Shown here in pieces: positions 12,447-23,937 of a stretch of DNA of 64,000 bases (positions are counted from its first letter, which is position 1; every line of letters starts with the position of its first letter). The notes under the pieces were generated by a model. That model saw nothing but the letters and a program-made list of their open reading frames with translations. It did no database searches and was not told where the DNA came from. The translations under genes and the position numbers were made by a program. The stretch is from Absidia repens. Lineage: Eukaryota; Mucoromycota; Mucoromycetes; Mucorales; Cunninghamellaceae. The stretch is taken from positions 1,426,001 to 1,490,000 of the forward strand of contig MCGE01000006.1 in the NCBI GenBank assembly GCA_002105175.1, in the 5' to 3' direction.

Positions 12447-12517
12447 GGGAGTGGCAGAGGAGAAAATCAAAAAGCATTATTCCTTACAAAACAATAACAA
12501 TCATAAATCAAATAAAT

Positions 12518-12769
12518 ATGAAGTCCTTTGCCTTTATTGCCTTTTTCTTTGCCTTGATCGCCATGACCTATGCCGGCGGCTGTCAAGATTCTGACGTTGG
12601 AACCTGTGGCGATTACCAAGTTACCAAGGACTGCTGTGCTGCTACTCAAGGTGCTCCCATCTCTTTCAGTGAACTTAACCACAAATGTGCCAACATCTTC
12701 GGCAACGGTATCAACTGGGACAAGTTTGCTGGCTGCTGTAAATCTCGTGGAAAGAAGGCCACTTGCTAG
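12518..12769 (+). CDS. Small secreted eight-cysteine protein, family member A (83 aa)
   Basis: An intronless 83-aa protein. Residues 1-19 form a hydrophobic signal peptide (MKSFAFIAFFFALIAMTYA), so the mature chain is about 64 aa and should be secreted. The mature chain has eight cysteines spaced C-x7-C-x8-CC-x16-C-x15-CC-x8-C and a conserved GINWDKFAGCC motif. Two CC doublets recall hydrophobins, but the order C-C-CC-C-CC-C differs from the hydrophobin C-CC-C-C-CC-C and the chain lacks the long hydrophobic loops. Function is unknown; disulphide-stabilised surface, defence or signalling proteins are possible. The start is fixed by the signal peptide and TATA box. An exact protein copy is encoded at 51717-51968; the two coding sequences differ by five synonymous changes. 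The gene lies inside the inverted duplication, between R2 and R3. Confidence 0.9.
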   Translation: MKSFAFIAFFFALIAMTYAGGCQDSDVGTCGDYQVTKDCCAATQGAPISFSELNHKCANIFGNGINWDKFAGCCKSRGKKATC

Positions 12770-12828
12770 ATTATCGTACATACTGTCTTTTAGTTTTTAC
12801 ATTCTTTTAAACTGTATTATCAATGATC

Positions 12829-12834
12829 AATAAA
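12829..12834 (+). terminator. Poly(A) signal of the 12518 gene
   Basis: AATAAA within GATCAATAAATTTATACC, followed by a GTACCTGA-type motif that recurs after the 15422 and 18362 genes and the inverted copy. Confidence 0.65.
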
Positions 12835-13437
12835 TTTATACCTTTTATGTACCTGACTTTTTTTAAAAAAAACACGCTTCAAAATGCTAAGGTCTCCTTA
12901 TTTCATTATAATGGCGGTACAGCCTTGATTTATTAATATGATCGATGGAACAGCAATACAACTATCGATGATATTCTGTAACTCAGAAACATTTCAGTGA
13001 GCCGTTAAGACCCTGGAGAAAATGTAGTTCACTAAGCTAGAATGTAAATAATTGATAGAACGCTCACAAGTATAACCACAGTAACAGGGTTTTTCTCATT
13101 GCATAATGGGTCAGAGAATGATTGATTAATTAATTAATTAAAAAAAGGGCATATTTATTGGAAACAATATAATTGATACTATAAACTATGAGTGCAGGGA
13201 CCATTTTAACAAGGGAGCTAATGGAGCTAGCAGGAGATAACTACTGGGAATACTGAAGATAGATTAATGCTAAACTAAAGGGACAGATACAAAGGGAGAA
13301 AATGAATTGTACAAAATATGAGAATGACTATAACGGAATACCTTTAAGTGAAGCACAACAGCGGTCAGCATTGATCAAAAGGACTAATGGAAAAGAAAAA
13401 AAAAAACCTTTGGCACAAGATATGACATAGACTAATG

Positions 13438-13767
13438 AGATATTTTTCATTGAAGCATATAAAAGAGACATATTTTATTGAGACATAGATATAAACTACG
13501 GGCAAACTAACACTGAACTAAGCTAATGAAGGCACCAAAAAGTAATATAATGGTGGTTCTAAATCCTGAATCCATAATGAAAGGTTCCACATGCATGTTG
13601 TAATCCCTAAACTGGAAACGCTTCTAAGCTAGTACTGATACTATTCTGAGTCCAAAATAACCCTATGGAAGTTGAATGGTGAAATAAAAAAAAATAAAAA
13701 AAAGGAAAGAGAGCAGAAAAAATAAAATAGGCGGGTGAGGAAAGAAAATATTTCAGGTGGGCAGTTC
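13438..13767 (-). repeat. Dispersed repeat copy R3
   Basis: Minus copy from TTTTTCATTGAAG...AGAGACATATTTTATT to a diverged CAGGTGGGCAG box. It is the right border of the left duplication arm and pairs with R10 on the other arm. Confidence 0.78.
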
Positions 13768-14489
13768 ACAAATCTAAAATGAAAGGGCTTCACCATGATG
13801 CTTGCATTACATTTTTGAAAATGCCCCTGATTCAAGTTCTAACCACTAATCCTAGATCACCCATCACTTCATTGAAGTTTTAATGAAGGAAAAAGAAAAG
13901 AATAAAACGAAAGAAAATAGAAACTTTTGTTGGCTGAGTGTGAATTATGCAGGTTTTTTTTTTTTTTTTTTTTTTGAAATCAATAGCCACATGAGCGCTG
14001 TTTGGAGATAGGTACGGCATTTGACGTCTTCCCGCTACTGAAGTCAGGAGACCAACCACGTAATTCATAAGAATGCCATTTTGTTGATTTGTGGCGGTGC
14101 AGGGCGATCCTGTTACCTGATCAGATTAATCTTTTTGATGTCGGGTACATTTTGAATTTCTGAGAATGAAGAGAATTATATCCAAAAACAGTTTTTATTA
14201 CCCATATATGTATATGCTGTTGTCCAATACAGTACATTAATTTCGCAATTGCGGTTATTGATTTTTTTCCTTCGGGTAAAGAGGAACTCATTTCTTTCAC
14301 CATTCATAAATCAATGTGTCTGCAAATGGCATATATTTAAAAATTAGTTCGTTCACAAAAGCATCAAGAGATGAAGGAAAACGAAAGGTACCACAAAAGT
14401 ACAGTACTAGCATCAATCGCCTAACACCGTTTAGGATTAGGTGTATTTAAAACTATGACTTAAACCCTTTGCGCTAATGTGAAGTTCGA

Positions 14490-14490
<1 letters not shown>

Positions 14491-14529
<39 letters not shown>
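14491..14529. repeat. Homopolymer A tract (39 bases)
   Basis: Uninterrupted A run about 0.9 kb upstream of the 15422 gene. The 12518 gene has a similar run at about 11014-11040 upstream, in the corresponding part of its unit. Confidence 0.9.
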
Positions 14530-14531
<2 letters not shown>

Positions 14532-15346
14532 CAAAGCTTAAAAGGAATTGTCATGTACTAGATAGACTAATGTCAGCCGCCTAGTACATTTTAGACATAG
14601 AAGCAAAAGTTACCTCTTTATGTTGTCAATTTATCTGATAGTTGCTTCTGAGGATGACTAAATATAAATGCAGTACTTATCTTGTTAGTGTCTTAAAGCT
14701 TAACATTGGCTTGGTATTGGCTCTCATCGCATTGACCACTTTATACGATGTGTACTGGTCAAATTTATTATGTTTATATTATTCCCAGGCGAGTGGAGGT
14801 CGAGGTTAAGATTAATCGACTCTAAATATTAAACATCAAGTGATTGGACCTAAACAAGAACTTCCAGTTTTCTCAGAAAAATTCTATGCAAGAGGATGTA
14901 AATTACGCCCGAATTACTATATAATCATCGCAGAACTTTATAGTGGGGATGCACGAGAGGGCTTTTTTTTTTCTTTGTTCCTAAAATATTAAAGCCTCTG
15001 CTGTACCTTGAACTTTTATGACGAGATCAAAACGACCGTTCTGTATAGCCACAAAAACATTAGCGTAGGACCATAGAGACCATCGGGCTCATTGACCCAA
15101 AAAAAAAAAAAGACCTAATTAGTACTAAAACTAATCCGCTTGGGTATTATGTATATGTACATTAGCTATTGTGCTGTGAATCAGTGCACAGTTGCAATAT
15201 CCCCGCAACCCAGCCAGTTCTAGGCGAGAAGACGTCCTTTTGAATCATATTTTCATTCAACTCCGTTAAGTAAAATTTCGATCGATGGGTATGCTCTTTA
15301 CTCAGCAAAAAACATTAGGAGTATGAAAAATGATGACAGATAAACG

Positions 15347-15353
15347 TATAAAA
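15347..15353 (+). promoter_or_regulatory. TATA box of the 15422 gene
   Basis: TATAAAA in CGTATAAAAAGAATGG, 75 bp before the ATG. Confidence 0.72.
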
Positions 15354-15421
15354 AGAATGGAGAGAAAAAACTGAAAAATGTCTTATTTTTTATCAACAAT
15401 AACAAATACAAAACAACATCA

Positions 15422-15676
15422 ATGAAGTCCTTTGCCATTCTCACCATTTTCTTTGCTTTGATTGCCATGACCTTTGCGGCAGACTGCCAAAAATCTTCTT
15501 TCGGTAAATGTGGTAGCGCTCAACAGGTTACCAAGGACTGCTGTGCTGCTACTCAAGGTACTCCCATCTATTTCAGCGAAGCTACTAAAGTATGTAATAA
15601 CGCATTTGGAAATGGTATCGACTGGGACAAGTTTGCTGCCTGCTGTAAATCCCGTGGCCAAACCGCCAAGTGTTAA
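15422..15676 (+). CDS. Small secreted eight-cysteine protein, family member B (84 aa)
   Basis: An intronless paralogue of the 12518 product. Residues 1-19 are a signal peptide ending TFA before ADC. Cysteine spacing is C-x7-C-x9-CC-x16-C-x15-CC-x8-C. The block VTKDCCAATQGTPI and the C-terminal GIDWDKFAACCKSRG are strongly conserved, while the loop between the third and fifth cysteines (SEATKV in place of SELNHK) and the N-terminus of the mature chain vary. That is the pattern of a stable disulphide core with changing surface loops. The gene sits between repeats R3 and R4. Function unknown. Confidence 0.9.
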   Translation: MKSFAILTIFFALIAMTFAADCQKSSFGKCGSAQQVTKDCCAATQGTPIYFSEATKVCNNAFGNGIDWDKFAACCKSRGQTAKC

Positions 15677-15735
15677 TTTAGTATATAAACATTTACAACA
15701 TTCATTTTAAATTATATTTGACTATGTATCATATC

Positions 15736-15741
15736 AATAAA
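15736..15741 (+). terminator. Poly(A) signal of the 15422 gene
   Basis: AATAAA within TATCAATAAATTTATTC, followed by GTACCTGAATTTTGTCAAAC. The last part matches a phrase near 11910-11930 inside the duplication arm. Confidence 0.65.
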
Positions 15742-16339
15742 TTTATTCATTTTCGTACCTGAATTTTGTCAAACTCCGCTCACAAGTTCGTGATTGAAAG
15801 GCGGCTACATTCATTCTTATCTTTCTCTATTTAACCTACGCTTCAAAGCGGCTTCGCAAATGCACCAAGTTTCATTTTTCCACCAATAATACTTTATGCG
15901 CCTGAAGTAGGTATCCAGTGTATCATAGTAAGAAAATTCCAGCTTATATTTGAGCTTAAAATAGATAAACGAAAAGCTAGTAAAAATGATGATTAAATTG
16001 TCACACGTCAGACAGACATGATCGTAACTGTAATTCGTTAATCAGTTTACAAGTTTGGATACAGTACCCCATTCTGCTTTCAAGGTATGTGGACATGATT
16101 CAAACCTATTCCATCAATTGTGTTTCTCTCTAATTTTTTCCCATCCGCCCTTCACTGTCTTCTTTTTTTCATGCGTACATGGCGTATATTTTTTAAAACC
16201 ATTCAAAAAGCACCTCCTGTTCCCTATTTGTTGAAGCCCAGTATATTTTACCGTATTGCACTGTACACTGTGGGTATACCCATTATCCAAGACAAAAAAA
16301 AAATGTATAGGAGACGATGTAAAAATTAAAAGAAACCAT

Positions 16340-17083
16340 GACATATTTTATTCCTACATAAATATAAACAATAAACTAAACAGGTCTAATGATAATATTA
16401 CACATATATATCAAAGCGTGAGGCAATTAGGTGGCTAAGTGTAATGTGTGTGGGAGAGGCAAGGTTATCTCGTTGTAGAATATCAAAAATATTGGTATAG
16501 AAAAAAAAAAAAAAAAAAAAAAAGGTCATAAATATATCTAAGATAAAACTAGTCCGGTCAATGAGCTATTAGACGACGAGTGACAAGCTATTCTACAGTG
16601 ACGGGGTAAAATAAACCAGGCCAACGCAAAGACATTGAGAGAAGAGAACAACCGTACTGTAATGAATGATTAGTGGTTACTATCATGAGACGAGAAACTC
16701 CAGGTTGATGGCGTTGCATCGTGTTGAAACGAAAGAGGAGCTCGCTTTCTGTTGTCAAACAGCCCCCAAAACATTTCAAAACCCGCACACGTGAATTTTA
16801 TATCGCCCACTTTTATTTCGTTGCTCTCTTTCTTTTCATCTTTTTTTCTTTCTATTTTTTCTTCACCATTCAACATCTTTGAGGTTATGTTGGAATTAGA
16901 TTAGTTTCAGGACTAGTTTAGAAGGTGTTTCAGCTCAGGGATTACAAGATGCATGGGGGATCCCTTTCATTTTGGATTCAGGATTTGGAGACCACCATTA
17001 GTTGGCTTTTCGAAGCCTCCATTAGCTTAGTTTAATATTAGTTTGTCCATAGCTTGTGTATATATCTGAATAAAATATGTATC
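16340..17083 (+). repeat. Dispersed repeat copy R4, apparently full length with terminal inverted repeats
   Basis: Left end GACATATTTTATTCCTACAT and right end (complement) ACATATTTTATTCAGATAT form terminal inverted repeats. The interior holds the AAACCCGCACACGTGAATTT box near 16778, TTCACCATTCAAC, and GATGCATGGGG. Length is about 740 bp and no transposase frame is seen, as expected of a non-autonomous element. No clear target-site duplication was recognised. Confidence 0.75.
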
Positions 17084-17700
17084 TTTAACATACTTCAATG
17101 AAAAATGTCCCATTAGCATCTCTCTTGCCTTGCGTAATAGATCCTGTTTTTACCATCATCCCTTTAGTTTAGTGCTGACCGTTGTTGTGCTTCGATAACG
17201 GATGTCCTTTTCGTCTTTTGTATGACTTTTGCAATATATTAGTTACTCCTTTACAATTGTCTCTTTCGCTTAGTGCTCTTCAAATCGCACTTTAGAATTC
17301 CTCATGCTTCCCCCCAATGGATCCTTCCGTTAAATTCCACGTCCCAATGAGCCTTTCCGCTTTAGTTTTATTATATACCAATATGCTGTATTAAAATATG
17401 TCTTCTTATCAACTATCTTATTGCTAATTGAATAGCTAACAATGTTGCTATTGCACCTGTTAATTTTACTGTCCTACCAAGCACTTTTCTCTCAATATGA
17501 CTAGCTTCCCTATGAATATTTGTCCACCCTCTGACCCCTAGCGGATGGTTGATAGTTTTAGGTCACTTGTTATGATAAATGACTGTATTTCTGCTCTGCT
17601 ACTTACGAGCTGTGCCTCCGTTAGACGAAACATACATATTCAGCTCGTTATTCTTTTTTATTTATTTTTTTTGCATGGGGTATAATAAAAAAAATTGATG
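17084..17700 (+). repeat. Degenerate sub-repeat tail downstream of R4
   Basis: Successive diverged units share the pattern TTTAGTTTAGTG...CTTCAATAAAA, for example near 17160-17210 and 17360-17400. The same tail follows R5, R6, R8, R9, R10 and R11. Confidence 0.55.
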
Positions 17701-18287
17701 CCCAAATTGATGCCAGTTAAGCCCAAGACACCTATTAAAGTATATGCAAACAGGTTGAAAAGTGACACAAATGAGCATCAATATTTTATTAGTCATTAAG
17801 CCAAGTCTTTAGACGATATAAATGTTCATGCTACAGTACACAGTTGCCTTTAATGAAAAAATAAATATGACGTAGTAACAAGTTCATTGAAAATAATCTT
17901 CCGAAACTGTTCGATACTTAAAATACCATCATATCCTTGCTTTTACCGTCGGGAAGGGATAACGGTAGTACTAGAACTGATGATTTTATACAGTACAGCC
18001 ACAAATTCAGGGGAAAAAGAAAAATAGATACCCATAACTTGTACCAGGACACCTGAGTCATCGACATCGATATCGCAGAATAAAAAAAAAAATTCGTTAT
18101 ACTTTGGTTCCAAATAAGTTAAAGTCGATTGTGTGATGGAAAAGAAGCGAGCTGCTGTATTATACACATTAAGCTTTTTTTTATGTTACTACCGCTCGTT
18201 GAACTAAAATGTACGCATTATCTTTGTTCTATTCTTAGCGAAAAAAATTGCACTATTAGGAATATTGAAAATAATGGCAAGCAAAGG

Positions 18288-18294
18288 TATAAAA
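18288..18294 (+). promoter_or_regulatory. TATA box of the 18362 gene
   Basis: TATAAAA in AGGTATAAAAAGGGGGTGG, 74 bp before the ATG and nearly identical to the element before the 12518 gene. Confidence 0.75.
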
Positions 18295-18361
18295 AGGGGG
18301 TGGACAGCAAAGTGAAAATGCATTATTCTTTACAAACAATAACAAATATAAAATAACTACA

Positions 18362-18616
18362 ATGAAGTCCTTTGCCATTCTCGCCTTTTTCTTTGCCTTG
18401 ATCGCCATGACCTATGCCGGCGGCTGCCAAGATTCCGATGTCGGTGACTGTGATGGTGATTACCAAGTTACCAAGGACTGCTGTGCTGCTACTCAAGGTG
18501 CTCCCATCTCTTTCAGTGAAATGTCTCACCAATGTGCCAACATCTTCGGCAACGGTATCAACTGGGACAAGTTTGCTGCCTGCTGTAAATCTCGTGGAAA
18601 GACTGCTAAATGCTAA
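18362..18616 (+). CDS. Small secreted eight-cysteine protein, family member C (84 aa)
   Basis: An intronless paralogue closest to the 12518 product. It has a signal peptide over residues 1-19 and the same mature start GGCQDSDVG. Cysteines are spaced C-x7-C-x9-CC-x16-C-x15-CC-x8-C. It differs from member A mainly in the first loop (GDCDGDYQ against GTCGDYQ), the SEMSHQ segment and the C-terminal KTAKC. It lies between R4 and the start of the R5 element. A secreted protein of unknown role; a shared promoter layout suggests co-expression with its paralogues. Confidence 0.9.
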   Translation: MKSFAILAFFFALIAMTYAGGCQDSDVGDCDGDYQVTKDCCAATQGAPISFSEMSHQCANIFGNGINWDKFAACCKSRGKTAKC

Positions 18617-18671
18617 ATTATTGGATTTAGTTTTTAAATCATTATTTTTTTAAAAATATATGTATGATATC

Positions 18672-18677
18672 AATAAA
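18672..18677 (+). terminator. Poly(A) signal of the 18362 gene
   Basis: AATAAA within ATATCAATAAATTGAC, followed by CGTCCCTGAAT, the counterpart of the motif after the other genes. Confidence 0.62.
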
Positions 18678-19469
18678 TTGACTTTTTCGTCCCTGAATAT
18701 TTTTTTAATTGCCACACATATTCCATTGACTGCAACAAAAAATGGCAGGTCACACATATTTCTATTTCTTTGTTTAATGAAACTACAAGGTTCGATTTGC
18801 AGAAAACAGAAAATCGATCTTACCCCAAAAAGAAAATAGTTGGGTAGAGGGGGAATTTTTTGAAGGAAGGTTAAAAAGATCATCCTTCACAGCCACAAAA
18901 CTCAGGGTTGTCCGAATCACAAGATCTGCAAGCGATGGGGGACATATTTAACTTGAAGTCAAATAAGTCAAACGTCGTACCTGACTCTTTTAACGCAATA
19001 TGATCTAATGTAATTTGATAGGACGGCAGCCCTACTTTTTTTAATCGCCGATCTTTTTTTTTGGGGGGGTGGTCTGCCTTGATCGAGTAACAATGTAGTT
19101 TATCATAGATTCGAAAAAAATTAACTTCTACTCAAAATAATATGAAGTGGGACCATTTAACACTTGATGCAGTATCCCATAAAATCCAGAGCAGATACAC
19201 TGGAACTTTTAAAGCCATTTTTTTCAACAATATCATATCTGGTTCCTGAGTTCGTTTTATATATTTAACAGAGTTTCTGCCTGGATCACAACAAACGAAT
19301 GGCTTGATCAATTGGCTTAAGTGTTGCAAGTGGGCTGATGAAATAGAGGCATCGGATGTGTGAATTGTCCGACAATACTATAACAATGTTTTAAAAGTCC
19401 CAATGTGCTACCTGTAAACTTTAGCGCGAAATGATTTATCTGAGGCTAGGGTAACTCAACTGGCAATGG

Positions 19470-19504
<35 letters not shown>

Positions 19505-20859
19505 TTTGTCGCTCCTGCATCGGAGTCACTCATTAGGACTAGCCGCCATCATATTATAAATCCATAAACATAAATTATTTCCAAGGAATTTACAGTTTCC
19601 CATTTTACATGTAAAATAAAAAGATATACTTCAGTGGCTTTATTTACCCATTAGGCAGTTGAAGAATATTTGTTTTTAATGGGGAAGTTGCCCGGTAAAA
19701 CGTCCAATTCAAACTATCAGCTCAAATGAAATCGCATAATGATATCAAAGCATATGATAAATAAATTAAAAAGTCAGAAAATGATGGTTAAACCATCACC
19801 AGTTGTACAAGTATGATGGTAATTGTAACCTTAATCGCGGATTACTTTTCCTTTTACCGCTCGAGCAATCACACTATTCTCGACTTGAGGATATGACTAA
19901 TATGAGTTATATCAGCTCGTATTTTTCCCGCTATTTTAAAATAACTGTTGAAAAACACTTTATTCGCAGCCATTTATTTTTCTGTACTAGGTTCGAATGG
20001 CGGGTGCGTCCCTTTGATTTTCGATCGGACTTTCTAAAATGCATGATTTTTTTCCGTTCCTGGATTTTTTAAACCATAACAGCTGCAAACTGATTTTGAA
20101 ACCACTCCAGTTTTCACAGCAATTACATTTTCCTGTAAATGTCAGCAACAAATCACGCGTATTAATCCACAGAGAAAAATGAAAAAACTCACTTTATGTT
20201 AATACGCACATAGTATAAAGGGTTACATTACAGTAATTGAGAATACACTGTATCCAGACCTAAAAGACAAGGCCTAGGGAAAAAAATGAGAGAAAGGGAG
20301 GTCAGTAATGAGACCACGTTGCACCACCACAAAAAAAAAAAAAAAAAAAAAAAAATAGTACAGTGTAAGGCACTCACAATGTGTATCTTGATTTCACTCG
20401 ATCAAAGAGTCGAAGGTTGCACCGCATTGTACCTTAAAAAGTTAAAATATATCCCCAAATCGCTTAGACTATCATATCTATACCGTATGATCGCACATAA
20501 ACTTTATGGCTTCACGCGTGTGCCGAAACTGGAAAACAAAACTACAGTACAAAGTATCCTGAGGAACCTTCGGAAGAAATCAGATCACGAATGACTAACC
20601 TGGTGCTTCACAAGGTTCTCACATCATCGTTATAGAAGAAAATGACGCCTACCAAGTCTTTTTTCGATGGCAGTGTCAACTGGACTTGTGGTGTCCTCCG
20701 CGATACGAGAGTGTCTACTAAATTACCTCTTTTTTTTTTATACACATACTTACAGTATATTTATATACATATGTGTAGGAGAGAGTTGAACATGGGAAAT
20801 GAAGCAGGGCTACGTTGTTGCAAAATAAAGATAGTATGAGGTAAACTGGTCTAACTAAA

Positions 20860-21560
20860 ATGGATAAACTATTCTATAGCGAAGACAGTATGGCAGTGGT
20901 AAGCTAAACAAGGCTGAAGTGGTTCATGTTGACTTGGAAAGCACTTTTAAATAAAATCACCATGCCGGAGAAGCCGACTGTTGCGACAAAAAACGGAACC
21001 AATGATGCTACTTTACCTATGAGACGGAAGACAGGTACACGGTGCTCTCGGTGTGGGCTACTGTTAAAAGGAGAGCGAGCGAAATGCTGCCAATGTTGAA
21101 TGGTAGAGTTTGCTAATATTAAAGGAATACTATCATGTTGACGATGGCATGACGCTGAAGGCGAGAAGCAAAAACATAAGGTTTCCATATTTGTACTGGA
21201 CCAAAAAAAAATAAAAAACGCTTGTGCAGACACAATGAAAGGATTTTTGATATCCCGCTACTCTGATTTTTTTATTTATATTTTTTCCTCACTTCTTCTT
21301 TTTTCCTTTCTTTTTTTTCTTCATCATTCAACTTCTATGGCGTCATGTTGGACTTAGATTAGTGTCAGTACTAGTTTAGAAGGGGATTTAGCTCAGGGAT
21401 TACAAGATGCATGGGGAAACCCTTTCATTTTAGATTCAGGATTTGGGACCACCATTAGTCAGCTTTGGGAGCCTCCAATAGCTTAGTGTAGTGTTAGTTT
21501 GTCCATAATTGCATCTACAACTACATAAATATATCTCTTTTTACTTCTCTCAATAAAAAA
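20860..21560 (+). repeat. Dispersed repeat copy R5
   Basis: The left part shares ACTATTCTATAGCGAAGAC-type text with R4 and R9. The right part (21318-21560) carries TTCAACTTCTATGG, GATGCATGGGGAAACCC and the AATTGCATCTACA...ATATCTCTTTTTAC end. The CACGTG box is not recognisable in this copy. Confidence 0.7.
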
Positions 21561-22811
21561 TGTCCCATTAGTCTCTTTCATACCTTGTACAATTGATCTA
21601 GTTTTACCATCTCCCCTTTAAATTAATGTTGATCGTTTTTGCTTATCCTTTAATTATCTATTTAGTACTTTACACTGTACAATGTATTCGAACCTTTTTT
21701 TTTTCACAGTTGTGCCTTTGAATAATATTAGCCAGCCATCAGATATCACGCTGGTCCCCTTCATTTTTTCACAATAGATCCCTTGTCACAAGGAATACCT
21801 CGCGCCTTTAGTTTAGTGTTTACATAATATGTTTCAATAAAATACCCCGTGTATGAATCATCCTTTGACCTGTTGGGTAGCAGGTAAAATTGCTATTGTA
21901 ACTATTTCGTGCACTTCGTATCAAACATGTGCTTTCTAGACCCTTTCCACCCCGGCCCTCGCTACTATTACATTCCCACTCATCCAGAGCACCAGCAAAT
22001 GGTTGGTAGTTCAAGGGCCCTTAATATCAAACACAGCTGTATTCCTGCTCTATTATTCATGGCAATAAAACATGCTTCTGGAATAATAGTAACTTTCTTA
22101 TGAAATATTGTCAAAACAATATCACGAAAGATCACGCAAGATCCAGCAAGACCAATCAAGACCAAGGAATGTCGTATCCTTCTGGTGATTACTAGTGTTG
22201 ATGTTTTTATCATGAACTGTCTCAAACTTAGCTATTATTATTAATCCAGTCAATATTTATATTCTCTGATTCTTAACACCATCAATAAAAAACTTGCCAT
22301 TTGCTGTAACTTCATCCATCTTCCATCATTTTCTTCTTTTATTTATTTAAATTGTCACCTTGCTCCGATTCTGAGTCAATTGTGAGGGTAATGTTTGATT
22401 CTGCGAGATCGTTGAGGACCACAGCAAATGTCCATGATAGTAGTGGTATAGCTTTAGAAAATATCTTTACCCAATAACGGGGCGCGGGATTTGCAAGATA
22501 ATCCATGTCTTATAGCTATCAATGGGATTTTTAAAAGGGATGATGAAGGAGGGAGCAACGGGTTAATTAAGAGTTGTCATTTCGCGATGCAGGTTACGCT
22601 GCGGGAAAAAGAGGAATTAGGCATGAAGAGAGTCTGTATAGTCGAAGCGAACGATATTGAACTTGGTGTCAGACTCCTTCGTTATAAATGCTGTGCATAT
22701 AATGCTAATCGTACGATACGTCTATGCTGGAACGATGCTTGATGTTAAGGGACTTGAACAATGCATGTTTCGTGAAAGCGGTAGAGACGAAAAACGAAAA
22801 AGACACTGGAC

Positions 22812-22852
<41 letters not shown>

Positions 22853-23611
22853 GAAATGTGAAATGATGGTGCTCTAAATACAACATTGACATGGACAATC
22901 ACACGATACACGTCTGAAGTACTCAACAAACAAAACAACCCAATGATAATAAAAGTAGATAAATAAGTAGATATAAATATTTTTGTTTATTCAATTGATG
23001 CATAGTGGCAATCTATATATATAGTGAAAGTAAAGAGAAAAGCATAACTAATACTGATGGGTTTAACATACATAGTGAGACAGGGGTTGTACATAATGTT
23101 GTTGAATGAACATAACGTTAAGATAAGCCATTCTATTCTAAAGTGCATATTGGGATTATCTAAACTAGATCCAGGTACAGTAGTCCATGTTGCGTCCAAA
23201 ATTATCATATCGTCGATTTTGTATAGGGTATCAATAATAATTGTTTTAAAGGACGCGGAGTTCCACAATACAGCGGTTGGTGGGATGAATTGGGATGGCG
23301 GGTGGTGTAAAAGGAAGATAGTTCGGCTACCTTGAGAAGAAACAAAGATAATGCAACCAATGTTGAATGGTGAGGCTTGATTTATAAAGAAAAGGGAGCG
23401 ACCATGGTGCTACCCTTGAATGGTGCAGCGTGCTATAAAAAGAAGAGGGAATCATGTTGCTGTCACTAATGAATAGTGGCGGTTTCCATCTTGAGCATAG
23501 AATTAACATGTCGATTATGTTGCATTGTATATGGCTAATTGCGAAGAAAAAGAGAACATTCCCCTTTTTTTGTAGTCTCCAGAAAAAGAAAAGCACCTGA
23601 AGGACAGGTTA

Positions 23612-23937
23612 GAGAAATTCAAAACCCGCCCACGTGGAATATTTATTTTCTCTCTCCCGCCTTTTTTTTTATATATTTTTTCGCCTCTCTTTTCCTTTGT
23701 TTTTTTCTTCACCATTCAACTTCCATGGGCCTGTATTGGACTTAGATTAGTGTTCAGAACTAGTTTAGAAGGGGTTTCAGCTCAGGGATTACAAGATGCA
23801 TGGGGAAACCCTTTCATTTTGGATTCAGGATTTGGGACTACCATTAGTTGACTTTTGGAGCCTTCATTAGCTTAGCTTGATGTTAGTTTGTCCATACTTT
23901 GTATCTGACTCCGAATAAAATATGTCTCTTTTTACTT
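23612..23937 (+). repeat. Dispersed repeat copy R6
   Basis: Runs from AAACCCGCCCACGTGG through TTCACCATTCAACTTCC and GATGCATGGGGAAACCC to AATAAAATATGTCTC. Its upstream flank (from about 23460) matches the right duplication arm, and its tail of AATAAA-bearing sub-repeats continues to about 24330. Confidence 0.8.

Larger units (their letters stand above)
10438..13437. repeat. Left arm of a ~3 kb inverted segmental duplication
   Basis: This segment matches the reverse complement of about 51029-54014 nearly base for base over long stretches. Examples are the secreted-protein gene, the block around 11890-12110, the AAAAACAGTTTTATATAGCC block near 11273-11295, and TAATGGGTCAGAGAATGATT near 13105. 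Differences are scattered substitutions and length changes in A/T runs. It contains the 12518 gene with ~1.5 kb of upstream DNA and ~0.6 kb downstream, and is bracketed by direct copies R2 and R3. Confidence 0.9.
12770..15421. other. Gene-free DNA between secreted-protein genes 1 and 2
   Basis: Holds the remainder of the left duplication arm, R3 (13438-13767), a T run near 13954-13975, a 39-base A tract (14491-14529) and upstream DNA of the 15422 gene. The 14000-14350 portion resembles 11140-11460 (shared TTTGACGTCTT and CCAAAAACAGTTTTTATTAC-type blocks), as expected if the gene spread together with over 1 kb of upstream sequence. Confidence 0.6.
15677..18361. other. Gene-free DNA between secreted-protein genes 2 and 3
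   Basis: Contains the near-full-length repeat R4 (16340-17083), its degenerate downstream tail to about 17700 and the promoter region of the 18362 gene. Short open frames are in repeat DNA and have no recognisable domains. Confidence 0.6.

Noticed and set aside
12518..12769. Hydrophobin assignment for the small cysteine-rich proteins
   Set aside because: They have eight cysteines with two CC pairs, but the order is C-C-CC-C-CC-C, not C-CC-C-C-CC-C, and the loops are polar rather than long and hydrophobic.
12467..12781. Minus-strand 104-codon frame opposite the secreted-protein gene, repeated at 51705-52019
   Set aside because: It is the antisense shadow of the secreted-protein gene and is preserved only because both arms carry that gene.
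19803..20594. Short open frames at 19803-20072 and 20286-20594 as genes
   Set aside because: Low-complexity or unsupported composition, A-run derived lysines, no domains and no splice or promoter logic.
21318..21560. tRNA-derived SINE origin for the dispersed repeat
   Set aside because: No A-box/B-box pair (TGGCNNAGTGG and GGTTCGANNCC) could be found with proper spacing in any copy.
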